Below, piece after piece: positions 7,150 through 8,731 of a stretch of 8,731 bases of DNA. Numbering within the stretch: the first letter of the stretch is position 1; each line of letters begins with the position of its first letter. Origin of the DNA: JAIMBK01 sp040755975 (GTDB taxonomy: Bacteria > Bacillota > Desulfotomaculia > Desulfotomaculales > Nap2-2B); NCBI GenBank assembly GCA_040755975.1, contig JBFLZY010000099.1:1-8731 (forward strand), read 5' to 3'. The notes below the pieces were generated by a model. It had not been told where the DNA came from, searched no databases, and saw only the letters and a list, made by a program, of their open reading frames with translations. A program made the position numbers and the translations under genes.

Positions 7150-7211
7150 CAAGATTACACAGAACCAATTGCATTAAATTATGAATTCCGTTGTTCATCT
7201 GTGTAATCTTG
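7150..7211. repeat. Perfect 14-bp inverted repeat between the DUF35 gene and bamA
   Basis: CAAGATTACACAGA (7150-7163) is matched exactly by its reverse complement at 7198-7211, with a 34-bp AT-rich spacer. The arms are not GC-rich, and only TTTT (7214-7217) follows, so it is a weak terminator candidate. It might instead be a paired operator site controlling bamA, or the ends of a miniature mobile element or dispersed repeat. The right arm lies between a weak TTGTTC (7191) and a TGTTTTAAA extended -10-like site (7212-7220), so it could overlap a bamA promoter; that promoter is very tentative. The rest of the 160-bp gap shows nothing clear. Confidence 0.75.
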
Positions 7212-7236
7212 TGTTTTAAAAATAACAAACGAAAAA

Positions 7237-7242
7237 AGGAGG
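7237..7242 (+). promoter_or_regulatory. Ribosome binding site fixing the bamA start at ATG 7252
   Basis: AGGAGG ends 9 nt before ATG 7252. Two TTG codons in frame at 7246 and 7249 would have spacings of only 3 and 6 nt, so ATG 7252 is preferred. Confidence 0.75.
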
Positions 7243-7251
7243 AATTTGTTG

Positions 7252-8385
7252 ATGGATCTCTACAAATGGCCGCGCCAGACCGACGTCAAAGACCACGACC
7301 TTTTCGGGGACGAGTTTTTCGGGACCGAACCGCCGTGTGTGGTATACGAAAAAAGGCCCGTTTTAGACCCGGCGGGCAACCCGGTGGAAGGACTGTACAG
7401 CGCCTGGATCATTCTCAATAACCCCGCCCAGTACAATTCCTACACCACCGAAATGGTCAAAGGTGTGATTGCCGGTTTCAACCAGGCTTCCATGGACCGT
7501 TCGGTAACAACGGTAGTGTTTACCGGCGCCGGGGACAGGGCCTTTTGCACGGGCGGCAACACCAAGGAATATGCCGAGTATTATTCCATGAACCCGTCCG
7601 AGTACGCCCTCTATATGGATCTGTTCAACGGCATGGTGGACGCCATCTTGAACTGCAAAAAGCCGGTGATCTGCCGGGTCAACGGCATGCGGGTGGCCGG
7701 CGGGCAGGAAATCGGCACGGCCTGCGACCTCACCGTCGCTTCCGACCTGGCCGTTTTCGGGCAGGCCGGGCCGCGGCACGGTTCCGCCCCGGTGGGCGGC
7801 GCCACCGACTTCCTCCCCTGGTTTTTGGGGATGGAGCGGGGAATGTGGAGTTGCATTTCCTGCGAAATGATCAGTGCCTATAAAGCGATGCTCTGGGGGT
7901 TGATCATCAAGGCCGTCCCGGTTTTAAAACTGGACGGGAACTTCATCTGCAACCCCCAGGTAGTAACGGACAAATTTGTGGAGAACGGGCAGATTGTTTA
8001 CGGTGATTTTGTCACCGGGGCGGCGGCCAAGGAAGCAAAAGAAAAGCTGCAGGCGTGCACCGTGGACTTCTCCCTGCTGGACGCCGAGGTGAACAACATC
8101 ATCTGGAAGTTTACCAACCTGTTCCCGCACTGCCTGATGATGTCCATCGACGGAGTCCGGGCCAAGAAGAAGTTTTTCTGGGACCAGGCCAAGCTGCCCA
8201 ACCGTCACTGGCTGGCCGCGAACATGATGAGCGAGGCCTACCTGGGCTTCAACGCCTTCAACACCAAGAAACTGACCGGTAGAGACCTCATTGACTTTAT
8301 CGAATACAGAAGGCAGCTTGCCCAGGCGAAGCCGTTTACCCAGGAGCTCATCGACGCCGTGATGGCGCCGCGCATTGAGAAGTGA
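7252..8385 (+). CDS. bamA: 6-oxocyclohex-1-ene-1-carbonyl-CoA hydrolase (ring-opening hydrolase BamA)
   Basis: BamA adds water to 6-oxocyclohex-1-ene-1-carbonyl-CoA and hydrolyses the ring C-C bond to give 3-hydroxypimelyl-CoA. It is the key marker of anaerobic degradation of monoaromatics through benzoyl-CoA. The protein has 377 residues, the normal length, and is a crotonase-fold enzyme of the cytoplasm. Diagnostic stretches are NNPAQYNSYTTEMV (56-69), the oxyanion-hole segment AFCTGGNTKEYAEYY (97-111) and VICRVNGMRVAGGQEIG (139-155). VFGQAGPRHGSAPVGGATDF (168-187) and the C-terminal half with DGNFICNP and VVTDKF also fit. DNA at 7430-7450 and around 7700 falls in the conserved sites used to detect bamA in environmental samples. 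Ordinary enoyl-CoA hydratases are about 260 residues and lack the extended C-terminus. An AT-rich 160-bp gap with an inverted repeat precedes it, so it may have its own promoter. No benzoyl-CoA reductase catalytic subunit is in the window. Confidence 0.96.
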   Translation: MDLYKWPRQTDVKDHDLFGDEFFGTEPPCVVYEKRPVLDPAGNPVEGLYSAWIILNNPAQYNSYTTEMVKGVIAGFNQASMDRSVTTVVFTGAGDRAFCTGGNTKEYAEYYSMNPSEYALYMDLFNGMVDAILNCKKPVICRVNGMRVAGGQEIGTACDLTVASDLAVFGQAGPRHGSAPVGGATDFLPWFLGMERGMWSCISCEMISAYKAMLWGLIIKAVPVLKLDGNFICNPQVVTDKFVENGQIVYGDFVTGAAAKEAKEKLQACTVDFSLLDAEVNNIIWKFTNLFPHCLMMSIDGVRAKKKFFWDQAKLPNRHWLAANMMSEAYLGFNAFNTKKLTGRDLIDFIEYRRQLAQAKPFTQELIDAVMAPRIEK

Positions 8386-8386
8386 G

Positions 8387-8444
8387 AGGCGGGAAGTGGG
8401 AAGTGGGGAGGGGGATTTTAAAACTCCCGCCTTTAACTTCCCAC
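8387..8444. repeat. GC-rich interleaved repeats after bamA, possible terminator
   Basis: Two perfect inverted pairs cross each other: AGGCGGGA (8387-8394) with TCCCGCCT (8425-8432), and GTGGGAAGT (8396-8404) with ACTTCCCAC (8436-8444). GGGAG (8406-8410) can also pair with CTCCC (8424-8428) inside the second stem. GGGAAGT occurs twice in tandem (8391-8404). The segment begins one base after the bamA stop. No U tract follows, so if it terminates transcription it is not a classic intrinsic terminator. Confidence 0.55.
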
Positions 8445-8482
8445 ATTCTACTTCTATAAGTAATCTAATGAGGTGTTAATAA

Positions 8483-8731
8483 ATGGAATATGGTGAAGTA
8501 TTAAAGCATCTTTCTCCCTGTGGCCTGGACTGTGTTAGGTGTGCCGATTATGAGCATGGGGAAATCAAACAATTAAGTACAAGGCTAGTTCAACTGCTCG
8601 GCAACTATGGGGGAGTAGCGAAAATAAAAGCGGAAACAAAACCTCTATTCAATAACTTTTCTCAATTTGAAGAGATTCTGATCTCTTTTTCCCATGTTTC
8701 ATGTAGTGGATGCAGGGGCGAAAATGTCCAA
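8483..8731 (+). CDS. DUF3795-like cysteine-rich protein (5' part; runs off the window)
   Basis: The frame is open from ATG 8483 to the end of the window, giving 83 residues with no stop. The N-terminus reads LSPCGLDCVRCADYEHGEI, with C13, C17 and C20. Near the edge VSCSGCRGENV adds C74 and C77. The pairing of an early CGLxCxxC with a later CxGCRG resembles DUF3795, a small family of unknown function whose cysteines suggest metal or zinc binding. A GAGGTG site lies 7 nt before the ATG. The DNA is lower in GC than bamA and returns to the composition seen left of 4548, so this gene may lie outside the catabolic cluster. No functional role can be assigned. Confidence 0.75.
   Translation, partial: MEYGEVLKHLSPCGLDCVRCADYEHGEIKQLSTRLVQLLGNYGGVAKIKAETKPLFNNFSQFEEILISFSHVSCSGCRGENVQ

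Noticed and set aside
7191..7220. Sigma-A promoter for bamA (TTGTTC, then TTTAAA with an extended -10 TG)
   Set aside because: The -35 matches only 3 of 6 positions and the -10 only 4 of 6. It is mentioned as tentative and not called as a feature.
5501..7228. A 575-codon open frame on the minus strand across the thiolase and DUF35 genes
   Set aside because: It mirrors GC-rich codons of well-supported genes on the other strand. Its product is low-complexity Pro/His/Gly-rich with no recognisable domain.
7246..7251. Upstream TTG-TTG start codons for bamA
   Set aside because: They are too close to the AGGAGG; ATG 7252 has better spacing.
1..8731. tRNA, rRNA, CRISPR array, or transposase/integrase genes
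   Set aside because: None was seen on either strand: no regularly spaced repeats, and no transposase or recombinase motifs in the open frames.

Overview
The window looks like the chromosome of a strictly anaerobic bacterium that degrades aromatic compounds. It is most likely a Gram-positive relative of Pelotomaculum/Desulfotomaculum (Peptococcaceae). This placement is an inference. It rests on strong AGGAGG-type ribosome binding sites, a tandem HdrA plus an MvhD-ferredoxin fusion, and a clear bamA gene, the ring-opening hydrolase of anaerobic benzoyl-CoA degradation. All supported genes lie on the + strand.

Left block (1-4547), moderate GC: the 3' part of fdhD (formate dehydrogenase sulfurtransferase), then a 1027-residue tandem HdrA-like flavin/iron-sulfur protein, then an MvhD-like protein fused to a 2[4Fe-4S] ferredoxin domain. 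HdrA and MvhD form an electron-transfer or flavin-based bifurcation module. Two partners are plausible: a formate dehydrogenase (fdhD is adjacent), or a class II benzoyl-CoA reductase, whose BamE and BamF subunits are HdrA-like and MvhD-like.

Junction (4548-4754): about 200 bp without a gene. It contains an imperfect long hairpin (4579-4660) with a nested small hairpin, then an AT-rich inverted repeat. Base composition rises sharply after this point.

Right block (4755-8385), GC-rich: a FabG-like short-chain dehydrogenase that seems to start at CTG, an SCPx/BbsB-type thiolase, a DUF35 zinc-ribbon/OB-fold partner protein, and, after a 160-bp gap holding a perfect 14-bp inverted repeat, bamA. 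BamA makes 3-hydroxypimelyl-CoA. The dehydrogenase and the thiolase/DUF35 pair could carry out the next two steps, giving 3-oxopimelyl-CoA and then glutaryl-CoA plus acetyl-CoA. The cluster therefore reads as lower benzoyl-CoA pathway genes beside a possible electron-supply module.

Right edge (8386-8731): a short GC-rich set of interleaved repeats after bamA, then the start of a lower-GC DUF3795-like cysteine-rich gene that runs off the window.
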